A DNA stretch of 64,000 nucleotides from Antedon bifida (taxonomy: Eukaryota; Echinodermata; Crinoidea; Comatulida; Antedonidae): positions 27,583,401 to 27,647,400 of the forward strand of contig OY727097.1 in NCBI GenBank assembly GCA_963402885.1, given 5' to 3'. This document shows, piece by piece, positions 28,501 through 43,500 of this stretch. Both the position numbers and the translations under genes were made by a program. The first letter of the stretch is position 1. Each line of letters begins with the position of its first letter. The notes below the pieces were generated by a model. It had not been told where the DNA came from, searched no databases, and saw nothing but the letters and a program-made list of their open reading frames with translations.

Positions 28501-31500
28501 TGATGCAGAAAGTTGAGAAAGCGATCAAGTAAATAGTTTATACTAGGAAGTTAAATGTTAAGAAAGAAGTGATGAGATTTCTATTGGGAATTATTTAATA
28601 ATAAAAGTATGCTTTTTAGGATAGCTTTAGATTTAGGATAGAATAAAATGTCAATATGTTTCACATCGGGGTAGATACAATTGAGTCTGCCTGCCAGTTT
28701 GCTTCCCGCTTGGACGCAATACAACAATGTAGGCCCATTGACATGAGCTTTATAGTGTGGACACGTCATAGTGGATACCCACAATTTATTCAATAGCCTG
28801 TTTGTCAATCTAAAGCTCTGTCTACACTATCAAACTAGTTTGACAAAAAAAAGTGTGATATGCCCAAATATGATAGTGATATGCCCAAATATGGTAGTAA
28901 TATGTCTAATATATATGGGCACATCACATTTTTTTTGTCACATAATGTTTGATAGTGTAAACAGAACTTAATGCAGTGTAGGCCTCTACCTAATAGTGCA
29001 CAACTAAATATATAATTTTTAAAGGATTTTCATCAATTTTTTTCACCTAGCTAACTATAACATCGGCCATAAAAGGTCATTATTTTACCTTATGCTAACT
29101 GTTCAAGCCCACATTCCTTTTAAGTATCCGTCCCTACAGTATCATGTACTTTATGGATAGTGTGAAAGTCGAGGAAGTTTTCTGTAGGGGCAGAGACTCA
29201 AGGAAATAGCTTTCAACTGCGTAGTTGGATATTTAAGCCCTAGCGCATACTTGGCGCCACATAGTTAATTCAAATGAATTTTTAAACATACTTTAAATTA
29301 ATTTAGAAATATGATAAAGATACTTTTAGTGATAATATTAAAAACTGTTTAGCGGTTTTGATATGAAAAAAATTATGTCAAGAATTTGAAATATTGTAGT
29401 TTGATTCTTTGAAGCAAAGTGTTCTATAGACAATATGTCTACTTTTCGAAAATTCTCGGTATTGTTGCACAAACCAAACAAATTATAATTTCCGCAAGGG
29501 AGGTAAATTATTTATTAAATTGTTCTTGTAATGTTGTGATCTTTCCTAATTAAATTACTAATTTTTTGTTCATTTTTACCTTTGGTAATTGACCTTTTAC
29601 CCTTATGATACCTCTGGTTAATTTCAAACTCTGATATAATCAATTAACGTTATTATTTGTCTGCTTTTTAAGGAGAGGGTGGAATTTAAATATTCTTCAG
29701 AGGTTTGTCAAAGTTTTGATAAGAATTAGCGAAAATTAAGTAATTGTTATGAATGGTGCTACCAATTTGTGAATATCCGCATACTTCCACTAGGGAATTT
29801 GGAAGCAGACTCATTCTAGGCCCCTCAGGTCCCGAAGGAAGTTCTCCATGTTGAGGGTCTGTTTGGGGACAATGAAGGGGTATATAAACATGTAAAGGCC
29901 TAGTATGGAAGGGGCTTAGGAAATAGTTAACATATGTACTTTTACACTTATACATTTCTCTACTAAACAAATCCGTATGTTTGTACGTTTTCAATAAAAA
30001 TAAAACCATAATTTTGATATCATTTTCACAATCTTGGTTAGAACTCTGTTGGGCAATGACCAAGAGTTCATTTATAACCACAACATGACAATGTTAGTTA
30101 TAAATAAAAGGTGTATCTTCTTATATCAACACTTATATCACTACTCATAATGATGAGACCGTTAAAATTTATTTTTGAATTTTTTAACAGCTATGTTAAT
30201 TTGGCCCTTATGTTAAACACATGGCTGTTATTATGGCGACTTCTTGTTATATCGAAAACATGTTGTTTTCATATTAAATATTCTAAAACGGACAAGAGGT
30301 TTTAAGGCCATTGATGGTGAAATACTGCTGATAAAAGATATTTAATTGTTTATGACACTTGACCTGATGATGACATTGGTTAAAATTGTTCATAAAAGAA
30401 ATAAAAATGACAAACCATTTTGTGTACTGCAAATATATAAATATTAAATCCACAGATTTTGAAAGTACAGTACATATGTAAAAGTTGTGATATTGTACTG
30501 TTTTACATATGAAATTCTTGTTCAAATCTCACTGAGTACACATTGTATTTGTAAGACAATTGAATTATGTGCATTATTTTGTTTATAATAAATAAATACT
30601 GATAACCATATTAAAAATATAATTTATTAAAAAATCTTTCATTTAAATATCTGACTCTTGCTGGCTCTCCAGTTAGTTTTATTTCAGATTTTTAAAACTG
30701 AACATTTTACATCATTTACAATCATTCAAGAATGATTTAAATATACAACCAGTGATTTTGTTTTCTTTGTTAATTAACATAATTTGTTGACAGTGCCTGT
30801 CCCTGGATGCCAATAAATAAACTCAATTTCAGGATGTATCTGCTGCCTGGTCTCGCTACTGTCTCGCTCGCGTCTCACCACAATGTATACGGTGGATTAT
30901 CCGATTATATTCAATGTGAAGGGTTAGAAAGACATTTCTTGTTGATAGAATGGTTTGGTCTGGTTGATTGGTCTTTACCAGGCTTTAAACCCCTGTCAGG
31001 ATGTGGATGAAGAGGGAGGACAGATCACGATTCCCCTGGGATGACCCATCATGATTCCCCTGGGAGGGCCCAACTATCTAATTCTGCTGGTGAATGAAAC
31101 CTTCGGGGACAACGTCGTTGTGATTGCGTGCTCTTCCGTAATTCTGTTTCTGTCATCTATGGAAGGTTAACAACCCTATGCAGATTGTCAGCGTAGGAAA
31201 GCTGGATAAATGAATTCCCTATGCGGGAAGTCATTCATTAAAGGTGCATGGAACAGACATTCTCGTATTTGCGATGGCTACGTGATTCTGAAATTAATAC
31301 ACAATTTTAATTATTACAGTATGTGCTGTGAGTTCTGCTAGCCAAATTCTATGCATTTTTACCGATGCTGATTTCGAATACAGAATTAACAGTGTAAAAA
31401 CCTGTACAATAAAACGCCTTTGTTTAACACCTATAATGCAAATTCTTAGAAATAAATAATTTCAACTCAAAAATGTGTCAAAATATGAGTGTCATTGCCT

Positions 31501-34500
31501 TCATTAAATAATTTTATATCTGTTATTCACCGACCCCAAGGCATTGTCAGAAATTCCAGTTCATAGTCTCATGGCGAAAATTTTAATTGTTTTTGACAAA
31601 ACTAATCCTATGTCATAATTGAGATATTTCACAAAAAATTGATTGCATTAGTTTGTGCGTATTGTCATATTCATCTGAATATTAATTTCAAAATTTTTAT
31701 GAACTCTCATGAGAAATAACAATAGGCTTTACAGGAAATTCTTTTGAAGCTCGCGTCAATTACGTATTTTGACGGTTTTTCATTCCGATATGCTTTCTGT
31801 CTTTTTTCCAACAGGTGAGATGAGTTTTACCGTTAAAATGATTATTATTCAATTTACCATTTAATGCAGTTCATTTAAAGTTAATTTCTAAGTTCGGCAT
31901 GTCTTAAATACTTGGAATCTTGTTTGTGACACGATTGAAGATGTGACTAGCAATGTCCAGTGGGCATAATTTGGTGTCAATTATTAAGTAAAATTTGATT
32001 TAAAACTTATAATGATCTTTTCTATTGCATAGACAGTTCTATCTAAATGGAGGAAAATGGAGGTTTTTTATTTAAGTTATTTAAGTTTTTATTACAAACT
32101 TTGACATTATACTGTATCTATATTGGCATTTTATTTTAAACCAAATAGTTGTACATTTTTCTGATTACAGATTTTGGTATAGTCTAATTTTGTTTTTTGA
32201 AGCAGACTATTTTCTAAAGTATATATATAACACATATTTTACATGACCCATCCCAAAACCATGATTTTTTATTGACAGTAGTTCTAATTTTTATTAGATT
32301 GCTTTTAAATGGAGTAATTCCATTGTTCCAACTACTTGTCACATGCTTTTCAACATGACCCCTCCTAACCCCCAAACCATCTTTTTAGTCAACATTTATT
32401 TTTTAAAGTTTGGATGAGTTTGCAAGTTTTTGGAATAGTTCCATGAATGATGTGTTACCCCCCATTGGGGTCAATGTACTTCTTCATTATCTGAGATACA
32501 CAGGTCAAGGATAGGTTTCTTATCTCAGTAAAAACTTGGCAAGTTTATTTAACAGGGGTAACCAAATTCCTCTTCTTCCTCACCTGTTCCCCCTCCTCGT
32601 TTATATACCTGGCACATGGTTATCTCTTAAGGTTTACTGAAATATAGCTAGACATATATCCTCAATTAGTAATTACAAATTAATATATACATATTCCGAA
32701 TATTTATATAACTTTTTGATCCCTGTTTACCGTATTAAACCATTCTATTGACCTCTCCTACACTATACTTTCAAAGGATATATAAATTTAAACTAGACAC
32801 GTGTCTCGTTTAATTATAACAAAAATGGAGAATTAAAACATAACATTAATTTACGACACGTTCAAGGAATTCATATGACATTCGTTATGATGTCCTATAC
32901 CTGTAATTTAATTGGATACGTTCATTTACAGTTAGATAATTTTATATATAGCTTTTGATTTACGATGACTTGTGTATGAACTGCTATAAATGGGCGTAAT
33001 GATCGTGCCTACAAGTGTATCAAATTTCTGGATTTGTTTGGTAATCCGCAGGGATGTTAAAACGGTAGGATGAGCAGTAAAAGGGACAGACACACACTGA
33101 CACGATGAGGAAGCGTTCAAATCATTGCAAAGCAAAAGAATTTAATTTATAATTAGGTAGTTTGCGAGTCTCGTGTTTTATTAGTTGGGTTATGATATTT
33201 GTTTTTGTGTATTGGAGGTTATGAAGTAGTCTTGTTGGTGGTAGATGGATTATTGGTAATCCCGATAGGCTAGAATTTAATTGGCCCTTAGGGAATGAGT
33301 TATGGGTAGATATCATATAATCCAAAAGAGGGTTATATGAATTAAGAACATAACCATCTAAAAATAGTAACAAGTAATTAAAACTTAATAGTTGTTAATT
33401 AACTTTTTCTTTTTGTTTAGGGAGTCATTAATGTGTATATATGTGTTTTTGAGTCATTATTATAATGTTTGTATTATTTTGAGGAAATGAGGTAGCCTAG
33501 TTGTGATTGTAGACTCATGGAACAAGGGGATTCACCACTTGTCATAGAATCACTGGCTCCAGAGGAATTAAAAGAACGACTCCAATATAGGAAATCTAGT
33601 ATTTAACTTGACTGTTGGCCATGACTGGTAATTTGTGTTGTATCGTTATCTGCGGCTTAGCGTTAATCATATAGCGAGCTAAGGATGCTTTCAATCAGGC
33701 TTCGTATGCGTTGAGTCGTGGGCCAAACGTCCGAGCAAACGTCCTGACAGTTTTAATTTGTTTGTTTAATTGGCAAAAGTGCATTTGACGAATTTGTATG
33801 AGTGTTTTATTACGACTGTAGAATTTTCTGATTTGTTTTAATGAATAATTATGACTATTCTTCAGATTACAATCAGTCATCAACAATTTCTTTAGTTTCT
33901 TAAACTTTTTTTGTTTTGCGACGTAGGTGTCAACGGAGAAGTGCCATCCGTTTTTTCAACTAACAGTCTTGAAAAATATATCCTTAATTAAGATGATATG
34001 AAATGATAAGGCTCTACTTCCTGATATCTATTCCTTCTTAACCCCCTGGGGTGTGGGGGAAGTTTGAAAACTAATTTCACCAATGATCAAAATCAAAAAT
34101 ATTTTATGAAAAATATGAATTTATTAATTTATTTTATTATTTATGAAACATGTTTTACTGATGTGTAAAACAGTATAAATTCTTTAAAATTTCCTTTTAG
34201 AATTGCAGTTTTATGACATTAATCTGGTACTATTAGTATTTTCATACGTAAATAACATTTTTTAAATAAAAACATAGCAAAAGAAATGCAGTAATTTCAT
34301 TTAACTTAATATTGATTGTCAGCATACGCTGTTTAGGGTCACCCTCTATAAATAAGGAGTAATAAAAATATATATATATATGCTAACTTTTCTGGCTGTT
34401 TTACTTTATCGTTTTGATTTAGCTTTTCGCTTTTTTTTTTGTATCTCCATTGAGATCCAGCCACTGATACCCACAGCATTGTCATTTTTTCAGTAATTTG

Positions 34501-37500
34501 CCTTTGGATTTATATATAGAATAATGTTTATTTACCAGTGAGTAAACTTAATTATTAAAAACAAATATTGATAACACTTCATTCATCTGATAATTAAATT
34601 TATGTTGATTGTTATCTGAACAATTAGGTACTTGTTCCAATGAATGCTGCTACTAACGAATCGGTTAATTGGTTACAATGATACTGATCCACATCAAACA
34701 AGGATAAAATTAATGAATGTAAACAAATCCTAATTAGTTGTAAAGAGATATCACAAATCCAAAAGGCATACTTTGGCATCTATTCGGTTTACCCTTTGGG
34801 CCGAAGACGGTTGATAAAAGAACCGCTGTCCTGTTAAGTCTCTTTGCTTAGCGTCAAGGTAAACTAATAAAAGGTGTATTGAAACTCTTTTGTTTATTGT
34901 AAGACTATATCATGTTCGGATTAGTTTCAATCAAAATCATTCGTCTGCTATTAGATAGCTCTTTTCTATGCCTACGTAAACGGCACCCCTCTGCTACCGT
35001 CAACAGGTACGTCTAATTGGTGCATAGCTTTCGTAGGAATCATTACAGAAATCCTAGTGAGCTGATTGAAGAAACTCACTAGTCACATGTTCAGGCTGTT
35101 TCCTTATATGGCAGGCTCAAGTGTCAGTGTAGGAAGTAGACCTAATGTGATTTGCTCACTCAGCAGACGTGTTTAAAAACTTGCTTGCTGTTGCGGATTG
35201 TTGTCATTGTGGTTGTCAAACTCAAAGAGCGAGCTTCATAGAGTAGCACTGCGATCGTATAGCAAAAGTTAAACAACTTTTGGCTTTCTTGTTTACCATA
35301 CGCAAACTTTTCAGGACTATAAACTAGCAAACGGTTTACGGAGTTTAATGTGTCGTTGAGTAAAAGACAAACTCACTATGGATATTATGACTTATTCCAA
35401 GATTCAATCGCTTCTCAGACTTTTAAGATTAGGGAACGAATCCGATGTTTTTGATACTAAAACTTTTACTCGTAAATATGACCGAACTCTTACTTTACCC
35501 ACCAGGCCGTTCCAGATCAACAACATGTCGGTTGGACAATTGATGTACGTACGAAAGTTATCGTTACTTAAATTAACGGCACTAATGGAAAGATACTCAG
35601 TTTCTCATCGAAGCGGTTGGAGTTGGTGAGTTTTTTTTTATTATAGTTAATATTTGTGATATTTAATATTTGTGGTATTTAATATTTGGGGTATTTAATA
35701 TTTGGGGTATTTAATATTTGGGGTATTTAATTATTGTGATTTTTATGATTTTACTGTGTTTATTATTGTGTTATCTGAAATTTCTAACAATGAATGAAAA
35801 TTATATTCAGTATAATGTATAAAATACATCAATATATGGATTATGAGTTAAGAAGGGATATTGTTTTAATACCAGTATATTTGTGAATGATATGAAATTT
35901 TAAGAAAAGTTTAACCATTTGACATTTCCATAGCCTGTTTGGTTAATAAACATGATATATTTTAATTGGAAAAGGGTGCTTTTCATTGAAACTCAATAAA
36001 AATATTTTGGCGTGTCCCCAATAATCATAAGACATTTTTATTATTATATTTTTACCACATTGTTGATCTCACTTTTCATTATAATTGAGATATTTGAGCT
36101 AAATATGTCACTGCCTTTGGGATAGTTACATTTGATGTGTAAATCTCAATACATTATCAAAAGCGTTAATATTTCTTTTGGCACGTAGGTCAATCTCGGC
36201 GATCTGAAACCCGACGAACCAGATCTCATTGTTTGTGTTTGGTAGCAGGAATCTATACTACACATTAATGCACGACCTCATTTGCCTAATACAATTTCAT
36301 AACACCTTCCCAGATGAATTTCTGATTAAAATAAACCTGTAAAGTTGACTCTGAAGTATCGAGACTTTAGGCTATCAGTATGACGGAATAGAAGCACTAA
36401 TTCAAAAGCACCGCGTATACCGCCCTTGGGTGATCATAGTGTCATATTTATTTTTGTTCTCTGTCTAGTAGATACCATGAGAAATTAATAATGCGTTAAC
36501 TGATCCCCGGGGATAAGGCAATTTCTAAAACACTTGCAGCACATTCTAAATGTTAACCTTAATGCTTCTAGTCAGTTTATGATATCTTTAACATTTTCCC
36601 ATGACATATTGATGTCCTTAAGCTAATAGAGCTACTTTAATTGTTTCTCAAGACATGTATAATATTTCAAAAATGTCACCGATAATGTACTCAACAAAAA
36701 TGATTATTAGCACGATAATTACAATGTTTTAGAAATTTTTCAAAGGTTATACCGTGCATAAAGTATTTCAAAGGTTATACCGTACATACCATAGACACAA
36801 TTAATAACTGTCTTGCTCAAGTTTAATAACATTTTAAGAAATAACAGCCTAATATGACACAAAATTATGTTTTTACAATAATTTAATCTAAAAATAAAAA
36901 CTCAAAATAAGACCATATAAAAAGAATTATGTGTTTGTGTACTAACATAATTGACCATTAAAATATTATTTCATTCATTTTTAATATTTCAATGATATAA
37001 CACAGGATATCCAATTGACTGTTTTTTTTTAAACTAAATATTTAGAATTTATTTAAAGTGTTAAAAATTGATAAGATTCTGACTAATTATTAAATATTAT
37101 AAATTTCCGTCAGTTGTAATTGTTGGTCTAATTTCAAAACAATTAGGCAACAAACTTTAAACTTGTCAATAAAGATTGAAGGTCGTTTAATTAGAATTAC
37201 AAGTTTTATACTTTTTTCCATTTCCTATTATTTTTCATACTGTTTTTCATAAGAAAAAAGCTTAAGGATAGTGGCACTGTGGATTAATGCTTGCTTGTTT
37301 ACATAGGGTTCTTGGTTGAAGTCCTTTCACAGGTTCTTCTGGCCAATACAGCGCCACTACCTCTGCCATTAAAGCCTTGTATAAGACTTGATTTAGAAAG
37401 AATGAGTTTCCATCCTGTTTTTCACGATTTATGTATTTCACTGTAAATCAAAATTTGTTAAAATCAATAAAAACATACAATTCAATTTATATTTAATGTA

Positions 37501-40500
37501 AAATTATTTTTTTAATCTTTTAGGATGATGCCACGATTTATGAAACGAATAAAAACGCCAGATTACAAAGATCGAAAGGTTTTTGGTGTTCCTCTGTCTC
37601 ACTGCTTACAGAAAACAGGCCAGCCACTTCCACAAACAATATTATATGCAATGAGGTATTTAAGACGAGTGGCGAAAGATTCTGTCGGTATTTTCCGAAA
37701 ACCGGGAGTGCGATCACGGATACAACAAATAAAGAAGATCAATGAATCAAATATAGGTAAGTTTTGTAATTGAAAAATTCAGTTATTTTTATTATAAAAT
37801 GATATTAACAAAATTCTCTTATAATACCAGACTTTCTGAAAACTGGAAACTCTCCCCAAAACCACACTTTTCTTGAGGTCCAAAGAGTCATAAATTCTTG
37901 TTTGCCATTCGGAATATCAGAATTAAATTAGGTCAGCTTAAGATATTGGAAGAGTTGACATTTTTTTTAATTCCACATATTTTTCATTTTAAAGTATAAA
38001 TTTACATATCCAAAACAAGTATTTCGGAGATTTTCTCTATTAAATAGAATTTCTGGAAATGATTACCAATATTTGATTTTATCACAATAAAGCATTGCAT
38101 TTTTTCATTTATCTTTGGTGGTCTATGTCTTGGTATTAAACATCTCTTAGACTTGTTGGCTGTATTATTTAATCAGTTTTAATAGCCTTGTGGTTTTACC
38201 TTATAAAAGCACACTATCGCAAAGTAATCACCTACGATACTTAAACCCATTGAATCACCACTATCAAAATAAAAGTCACAGACAGAAATTAAAGAAATCC
38301 ACGCCCCCTGATGGGTCCTACCGACTATCACTTCGTGCCCTCCTTACCGCACAGTGTCCTGACCAGACATCAATTGCCATATTTGTGTTATGACACTACA
38401 GTGACGACATTAATTGCATCGTAGTCGTCATTCAGATGGTGGTCGTGGACATTCTTGACAGATCTTATCGTCAGATGACAAAAGAATTTTATCACTTTAA
38501 CATTTAAATGTTTTGCAGTCGTGTAGCGTTGTCAGAATGAATTAGTTTTGTATGTACGAGTGATACCAATGCAACATTACTTTGATATTTATTTAAACTT
38601 TTCCTTTATCGTAACATATTTATAAGTCATTTTATAATTTTAATTCACTTTTCCCTTTCTTAGATGTTAATTATGAAGGCATGATGGCGTATGATGTTGC
38701 TGATATGTTAAAACAGTATTTCCGCGAGTTACCCGAACCTCTGCTCACATCAAAGTTACACGATACGTTTCTCAGCATCTTCACGTGTGAGTACAAAAAA
38801 AAATAATTTAATAATAAATAATTAAAAAAATGATATGTTTCTATATAATATTGCAAATTATGTAAAATAAAAAAGTGAAAATGATTTTTAATATAAAAAT
38901 TACCCAAGGCTGATTTAATTAACACCAAATATATTTTACCTAAAAATGCATTTTCTGCGGTTTTTGAAGCATGAAATTATGTCAATCAATTTCATAGTCT
39001 TGTGTGAAAAGTAGATTGTGTTCGATAAAGAAACAACTTTTTACCCAGTTGGGAGAACATACTAGGGTCTCAAACGGCCTTGCACTTAAAATATGACGCT
39101 ATTAAGGCTAAAAATTGTTACGTAGCGCCTTAAAATCTGTTCTTGGGGGTCGATTTTTAATGTATAAGGTCATAATTAATAGATAAGAATGATGTTGATG
39201 TTGTATAACCGAAAAAAAAAAGTTTCGCTACATGAAAGAAATTAGAGCAGATATGTTATGCTCAAGGTAATTTTATAAAACTAATTTAAGTGTTAAGGTT
39301 AAATATAAAAGGTTAGGAAAATTATTATAAACTATCCAAATAAAAGTGAAAATGATTTTTCCGAACTTTCCCGAATGTGCATCAAAAGGGAATTTTTTGA
39401 TTAACTTAAGTGAATTGAATTAACACCTTAAGTTCTTCTTTTTAGTGTTATATTAATAATTCATGGTGTTTCTTCTTTTTTAGCAATGCCAAAAGACCAG
39501 CGTTTATCGGCACTACAAGCGTCTGTTATGTTATTACCGGATGAAAACCGAGAAGTTTTGCAATCTTTGGTGCTATTCCTCAGCGACATTGCCACGCACT
39601 CACAAACAAACCAAGTAAGCTTATACAATTACATAGATTAAACCTAGCCTACTAGCATGCTTTAGGCTCTCTATTGAGTCGTATAGTACGTATACTTCAT
39701 GTCTTACCCTAGCCTGCCTTAACTAATGCTAGTTGTATTACTAACTGGCTTGACATTAACCATAGATGCTTTTTCAACTGACTTGAATGAGCCTAGCTAT
39801 CTCACCAACTGACTTGGCCAAGCCTAGCTACCACACTACTAGCTGCCTACTTACTAGACTAATTTCTACTACCGGTACTTATTTTTCCTCGGTCTTTAAC
39901 TTTCTTCTGTTTTTTTTTTTACTCAGTCTTCAGTGCAACAAACATAAGTTTAGAAACATAAGAAAAGAAAAAAACTAAAGTTAATGCTAAAATAATTTGA
40001 ACCATCTCTCGAGATTTGTGACCATACTACGCATGTAGTTGCCGCTTCCTTAGAACCAAAAATATCCGCGTCAATCATTCCGTTTAATTAGGTTATGCCA
40101 GCACGGGAAAAGACTTGCATTGCGTTTATTGATATGTGGAACGTGCGGCTCAAATTAGGATGGAAAAATTATGATGAAAATAAAAATGGAAGTTACTGAC
40201 AATTTTAGGAAGATGAACAGAACTGATAGATATATCTAAAGAATAATTTAGAGTGGGTTTATGAATAATATTTAGCGTTAATATTAGCTGTAGAAAGAAG
40301 ATGCTTGCACTTGGATTCATAGTTTAACTTTACAATTCAAACAAACCATCCCTATAGTAAAATTCATTGATGTTATAATTAATCAAATGAACTTTTCTAA
40401 AATATTTTTTTAATTTCATTTGTTTTCTTTTCTTCTTCAGATGACACCTTACAATTTGGCTGTATGCTTCGCTCCATCCCTATTCCACCTCAGTCCGTCC

Positions 40501-43500
40501 CCGAACCAGCAAGTTGGTACAAGTCCTAGACGCACACGCAAAAACTTCTCACAACGGCCTGAGCAACGGGAGCTTTCAGATAACATTGCAGCGAATGAGT
40601 GTTTAACGTTGATGATTAAAGAAGTTAAGAAATTATTCATGGTAAGTATACTTTCAGAAAAGAAAGTATTTTAAAAATATTATGGACAGAGATAAACTGT
40701 AAATAGCATATTAATAAGACCTTAAACATTGTTATGTTGCCCCCAAGAAATTTCTTATTGAGAGAAAAAAACAAATGTTATTCATACAAAAACACAATAT
40801 TTTCTTACATATTGTAGTCGTCACATTTGCTACAACTTGTTATCGGTTATTTCCTATTGTTCTACGGTAACCATAATTAATTTATTGATAATTTCTTTGA
40901 TAATTATTCCAATCCATCCCATCACCGAAATCCTTCAACATTATAATCCCTATTTGCTCGAAAGGAAATCTATTAAGCCGTTTGATACGTGTGTCATGCA
41001 ATAGCTGGATCAAATTCATTTGGAAATGCCCAATAAAATCGCATGTTTCTTTATCCGTAACTATAATGTTTTTTAGTTGTAATAATGTTGTCTGTGTGAT
41101 TGATTTATTGCTTCCTGATATTAAAGCAGTAGTTAGTTGTTTCCCTTTATTCTCTTAATTAGTTTATTTATTGGTTAATTAAATACATTTGTATTTGTTA
41201 ATGCTAAGTATTATCTTTGTTATGCAATGAAGATCAAAGGATGTAGAGAATGTAACATTCATATACACAGTATAAATTATTTTGTTCTCAAACTCTCTCT
41301 GCAGATAATGTTTCTTTGTAAAATCAAAACCTTTTTGAAACATTATATTTGTTATACATATTCTTTCACAATAATTTTCTTAAATAATATTTCCTGTTTC
41401 TTGGTAAGAGTAAAGCTCTGTCTACACTACCAAACTTATGTGACAACAAATATGATGTGCCCATATATGGACATGATGATGTGATGTCACTACCATATTT
41501 GGGCACACTCTTTTGTCAAACTAGTTTGATAGTGTAGACAGGGCAATCTTCTAAAAGCAAGAATATTTATGTCACATCATAAGAATATACCATGATAAAA
41601 AAAAAACCTATCATACAGCCATTTTGAAATTAAATAACACATATTAATAACTAATAATAATATGAATATGAAACTGCTATTTTAATTATGCTTATGGAAG
41701 TATGTTTTCTACAACATAATTTACAAATTAGCTAATTTTACGCTTTGAATTTTATGACTCACAACACACTTCCCGTCAGATCCTGATTTGAAGGAAAATG
41801 TAGCGGTATCGCAGTAATTAATTACATAATTATATGCGTGAGTTCCCATTAGATAATTAGCGTTGCTAAATTCATTTAACATTTGCAAATTTTTAAGACA
41901 CGTTTATAAAATCTTCCTCCCCTTCTTAAATCAAATTTACTTATCTGTGATATCAACTTCAAGAATATTGATTTGGACAACAATTTTGTTTTGAAATAAA
42001 ATTGTGCTGTTTAAATCGTGTAGGATATTTAATGGGTAAAGGCAGTGTTCAAATTAGAAACGATAGAGTAATTGAGTTTTTATCATGAATCGATTATTAA
42101 ATTAATTTTTAAATGATTTTAATTAAAACTGTTAATAACTATTATTGAATAATCAATGTATTACAGTTATTTATTTATTATATATCAATTATTTTATTTT
42201 TAATTTTTAAAATTTATTTTATTATGAATATTTTTTTAAAGATTATTGCAATTATATGTTTCATAGTATTACAAAACAAACATGCTCAAAAGAAATCACC
42301 ATTTAACACAAGTTAAAATATCTTGTGGTTTTTATTTATTAACATATTTGAGATCTTATATAAATATTATAATAATTATAATAATAATATAAATATTATA
42401 CTAATAATATAAATATTGTAGTAATAATAATAATATTAATATTATACTATGCTTATACATGGATCTTTATAGTTGTTCTAAAGTTGAAACTACGGAACTG
42501 ACTTTCTTCCTTGGTTTGTTGAATTATAGTGGTTTCCCTTCGTTGTCATATTCAACAGTTGCTATCAGCGTTGGGATACATCCCTAGTGTCTCAATCCCT
42601 TTAAATGTCATGTTCTCGTTTATTTTTCAGGTCCCGGAGGAGACGATAACGAAATGCCACTTTTCATATATCGACATGGGGGAGCCAGTCACCTTGGAAG
42701 AACTCGGACGAAAGAAATTTGACGAAACAGCTGATTATAACAGCTATATGGAGAGCTGCATACAAGGAGTGTTGAAAGAATCGAGGGAAAAATTTAAAGG
42801 GTGGATTCCATGCGCACCCGTAGAGGGCGTCGATGTAGCATTTAAAAAAGTCGGTGATGAACATCCCCTCCGACTTTGGAAATGTTCGTTGGAAGTTGAG
42901 GCGCCACCATTAGAGCTGTTGCATCGTATTATTAACGAAAGGTAATTTGATTATTAAAGAAACGTTTTATGATATCTCGTATGTTTTGTCTTTCCCTTGT
43001 CGGAGCTCACAAATTAAAATAAATTTAAGTTATTCCTTTGTCTTTGCAAAATGTAATACATATTAATTTGATATTCCTACACAAATGTATTTTATTAGAT
43101 AATAATTGTTTTTAATGAAAACTAGGTGGAATGATCAACGGGAGGCTGTTTGAAATAATTGCGTTAATTTATACATTTGATTCTGAACAATAAACTAGGT
43201 TGACATATTGTAGTGTTTTAATATTTTTTGGATACAAGTACACAAAAGGATACGAATTAGACACGCGGGGCAACAGTTGCAATCTGTTGCCTACAGCTGC
43301 AGCGAGAAAAAAATTTAACGAAATTGTAGAAATACATGATACCGAATTTAAAACATTGGCAGGGTACATGATTGAGGCCAACATAACAAATGTGTACAAC
43401 CAGTTAAATACAGCGATTAAGTTGCAAGAAATCAACGATTATGTGTTCATCGTGCAGGAGAATGATAAGGCTGGATGGAAGTGCACGTAAATGAAGTGTT

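Larger units (their letters stand above)
23268..35505. other. Large intron E-F of gene 1 (12.2 kb)
   Basis: Contains a 74-bp minisatellite, two MITE copies 0.6 kb apart, an inverted pair of dispersed repeats (26187 and 34441) and long AT-rich low-complexity DNA (27160-27440). The probable second promoter would lie at its 3' end, just before ATG 35378. I saw no further convincing exon. Confidence 0.65.

Noticed and set aside
33517-33606. 30-codon frame beginning MEQGDSPLVIESLAPEELKE with a possible acceptor TTGTAG just before
   Set aside because: It reads like coding sequence, but the only donor (CTA|GTATTT) is weak and leaves the wrong phase for exon F. No homolog is recognised.
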